From Mycolicibacterium litorale (GTDB taxonomy: Bacteria > Actinomycetota > Actinomycetes > Mycobacteriales > Mycobacteriaceae): a DNA stretch of 64,000 nucleotides. The notes beneath the pieces were generated by a model that saw only the letters and a program-made list of their open reading frames with translations, did not search any database and was not told where the DNA came from. Every line of letters starts with the position of its first letter. The stretch's first letter is position 1. The stretch is from positions 4,836,001-4,900,000 of the forward strand of contig CP019882.1 of NCBI GenBank assembly GCA_002007745.1, given 5' to 3'. The translations under genes and the position numbers were made by a program. Of the stretch, positions 62,423 through 64,000 are shown in pieces.

Positions 62423-63607
62423 ATGACTCGACGCACCCTGGTCGCCGGGATAGGGATGATCCCCTTCACCACCCCCAGCAGAACCCAGCCTTATCCCGAT
62501 ATGGCTGAACAATCCGTGCGTACAGCCCTGGTGGATGCGGGGATCGACTACACCGCGATCCAGCAGGCATATGTTGGCTATGTGTATGGCGATTCGACAT
62601 CTGGCCAGGCCGCGCTGTACGGGGTGGGCCAGACCGGCATCCCTGTGGTCAACGTCAACAACAACTGTTCGACCGGCTCTACCGCGCTGTGGCTGGCCCG
62701 TCAGGCCATCGAGACCGGGGCCGCCGACTGCGTGTTGGCATTGGGTTTCGAGCAGATGCAGCGCGGCGCGCTCACCTCGCTGTGGACTGATCGCCCCAGC
62801 CCATTCGAACGCTTCGACACGGTCACCCGGCAGGCCCAGGGCTGGGACGACGCCGCGCCGATGGCCGCGCAGTACTTCGGTGGCGCCGGCCGGCAGTACG
62901 CGCAGACCTACGGCACCAAGCCCGAGACCTTCGCCCGCATCGCGGTGAAAGCCCGCGCCCACGCGAAGAACAACCCCTACGCCGTCTTCCGTGACCAGGT
63001 CACCGTCGACGAGGTGCTGGCCTCGCCGCACATCTACGGCCCATTGACCCGGCTGCAATGCTGTCCCCCCACCTGCGGGGCGGCCGCGGCGGTCTTGGTC
63101 AGTACGGACTACGCCCACCAGCACGGCCTGCCGGCCGGCGTGGCGATCAAGGCCCAGGCGATGACCACCGACTCCCCGTCGACGTTCTCCGGCGACATGA
63201 TCAAGGCCATCGGCTACGACATGGCCAAGGCTGCTGCCGACACGGTCTACGAAACATCCGGAGTGGCGCCCGAGGACATCCGAGTCGCCGAACTGCACGA
63301 CTGTTTCACCGCCAACGAGCTGATCACCTACGAGAGCCTCGGCCTGACACCGGTCGGCACCGCCGAGAAGTTCATCCTGGACGGCGACAACACCTACGGC
63401 GGTCGGGTGGTCACCAATCCCTCGGGCGGCCTGCTGTCAAAAGGCCACCCGTTGGGCGCCACCGGCCTGGCACAGTGCGCCGAACTGGTGTGGCAACTGC
63501 GGGGTGCGGCCGGTGCACGTCAGGTCCAGGACGCCAGCGTGGCACTGCAGCACAACATCGGCCTCGGTGGCGCTGCTGTCGTCACCCTCTACGAGAAGCT
63601 GAGCTGA
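62423..63607 (+). CDS. Lipid-transfer protein / thiolase (Ltp, SCPx-type)
   Basis: 394 aa from ATG 62423 with GGAG 7 nt upstream; ATG 62411 is in frame but lacks a site. Thiolase fold: NNNCSTGSTALWLA carries the nucleophilic Cys, ELHDCFTANELI and SGGLLSKGHPLGATG the other active-site loops. This subgroup (Ltp/SCPx) acts in retro-aldol or thiolytic steps of sterol and fatty-acid degradation. The next gene is a MaoC-like hydratase 3 nt away, a common pairing in steroid side-chain operons. Controlled probably by the divergent double TetR. Confidence 0.9.
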   Translation: MTRRTLVAGIGMIPFTTPSRTQPYPDMAEQSVRTALVDAGIDYTAIQQAYVGYVYGDSTSGQAALYGVGQTGIPVVNVNNNCSTGSTALWLARQAIETGAADCVLALGFEQMQRGALTSLWTDRPSPFERFDTVTRQAQGWDDAAPMAAQYFGGAGRQYAQTYGTKPETFARIAVKARAHAKNNPYAVFRDQVTVDEVLASPHIYGPLTRLQCCPPTCGAAAAVLVSTDYAHQHGLPAGVAIKAQAMTTDSPSTFSGDMIKAIGYDMAKAAADTVYETSGVAPEDIRVAELHDCFTANELITYESLGLTPVGTAEKFILDGDNTYGGRVVTNPSGGLLSKGHPLGATGLAQCAELVWQLRGAAGARQVQDASVALQHNIGLGGAAVVTLYEKLS

Positions 63608-63609
63608 GC

Positions 63610-64000
63610 GTGCCGATCGATCCCGCTGTGGTCGGCACCGAGCTGCCGGCGACGCGTCTCACCGTGGACCGCGGCCGACTGCTCTTCTTCGCCAAGGCCA
63701 TTGGCGAGACGAACCCCATCTACGTCGACGTCGACACGGCTATCGGTGCGGGTCACCCGGACCTGCCCGTCCCGCCGACGTTCCTGTTCTCGATCGAACT
63801 CGAGGCACCCGATCCGTTCGCCTACCTCGCCGCACTGGAGGTCGACCTGCGCTTCGTCCTGCACGGCGAGCAGTCTTTCACCTATCACGAATTGGCTTAT
63901 CCCGGTGACGAACTGGTGGCGATGCCGCGTATCACCGACGTCTACGCCAAGAAGGGTGGGGCCCTGGAGTTCATCACCAAGGAGACCGCCGTAACCCGCG
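63610..64000 (+). CDS. MaoC-like (FAS1-like) dehydratase, truncated by window edge
   Basis: At least 130 aa from GTG 63610, no stop before the window ends. VDRGRLLFFAKAIGETNPIY and VPPTFLFSIELEAPDPF match the N-terminal FAS1-like hot-dog domain of MaoC-type enoyl-CoA hydratases. LHGEQSFTYHELAYPGDEL is the following strand-helix unit. It starts 3 nt after the thiolase stop, so the pair is cotranscribed. Whether the catalytic hydratase domain follows on the same chain or in a partner subunit lies outside the window. Confidence 0.85.
   Translation, partial: MPIDPAVVGTELPATRLTVDRGRLLFFAKAIGETNPIYVDVDTAIGAGHPDLPVPPTFLFSIELEAPDPFAYLAALEVDLRFVLHGEQSFTYHELAYPGDELVAMPRITDVYAKKGGALEFITKETAVTR

Overview
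The window is chromosomal DNA of a fast-growing mycobacterium (Mycolicibacterium type). It is GC-rich and carries an MspA-family porin. Its gene order follows the Mycobacterium tuberculosis chromosome block by block: glpR-rimJ-glp-galU, mscL, moaB2-pepD-mprB-mprA, rpmF, an Rv0976c-to-Rv0971c-like acyl-CoA block, and an Rv0966c-like gene. These are followed by Rv0959/Rv0958, purH-purN, perM, Rv0954, Rv0953c, sucD-sucC, an M23 peptidase, uvrD1/pcrA and chorismate mutase. Species cannot be read from this stretch.

Region 1 (about 410-9565) is a 9.1 kb genomic island at the 3' end of a tRNA-Ala(CGC) gene. It is bounded by a 50 bp exact direct repeat (410-459 and 9516-9565). It carries a reverse transcriptase fused to an excisionase-like HTH and expressed from a promoter with a palindrome between -35 and -10. 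It also has a small unknown gene, a serine recombinase with res-like inverted repeats, a HipBA toxin-antitoxin pair with serial operators, and a large Mrr-nuclease/SF2 helicase with seven helicase-associated repeats. No phage structural gene and no recognisable integrase is present. This looks like a defence or maintenance island and is the most novel part of the window.

Region 2 (9.6-23.7 kb) is conserved core. The gephyrin-like division pair Glp/GlpR sits with RimJ and GalU. Next come a CIRCE-controlled Ruc chaperone gene, an EAL phosphodiesterase, a SAF protein, MscL and an MspA porin. The porin follows a 680 bp gene-free stretch holding a perfect CRP-type site. MoaB2, PepD and the MprAB envelope-stress system follow, then ribosomal protein L32.

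Region 3 (23.9-32.3 kb) is a tightly coupled six-gene catabolic operon: AtuA-like, acyl-CoA dehydrogenase, carboxyltransferase, biotin carboxylase, acyl-CoA dehydrogenase and enoyl-CoA hydratase. Its content resembles Atu-type acyclic isoprenoid degradation. The first two genes each contain a one-base frameshift, and a third frameshift lies in the VWA gene near 35.3 kb. All three look like a base lost from a short homopolymer, so sequence error is a serious possibility.

Region 4 (32.3-43.6 kb) holds a DUF1707 protein, a PGRS-repeat protein without a PE domain, and a MoxR/VWA pair joined by a MIRU-like 61 bp tandem repeat. It continues with purHN, a Cys-rich small protein, PerM and an Rv0954-like membrane protein.

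Region 5 (43.7-64 kb) holds two luciferase-like monooxygenases, a methyltransferase, a thiolase-like enzyme with a divergent TetR regulator, an S9 peptidase, sucCD and an M23 peptidase. It also has a PAP2 phosphatase, PcrA/UvrD1, and chorismate mutase behind an aromatic (FFYGY) attenuation leader. The window ends with an acyltransferase-SGNH protein, a double-HTH TetR protein, a lipid-transfer thiolase and a MaoC-like hydratase cut by the window edge.
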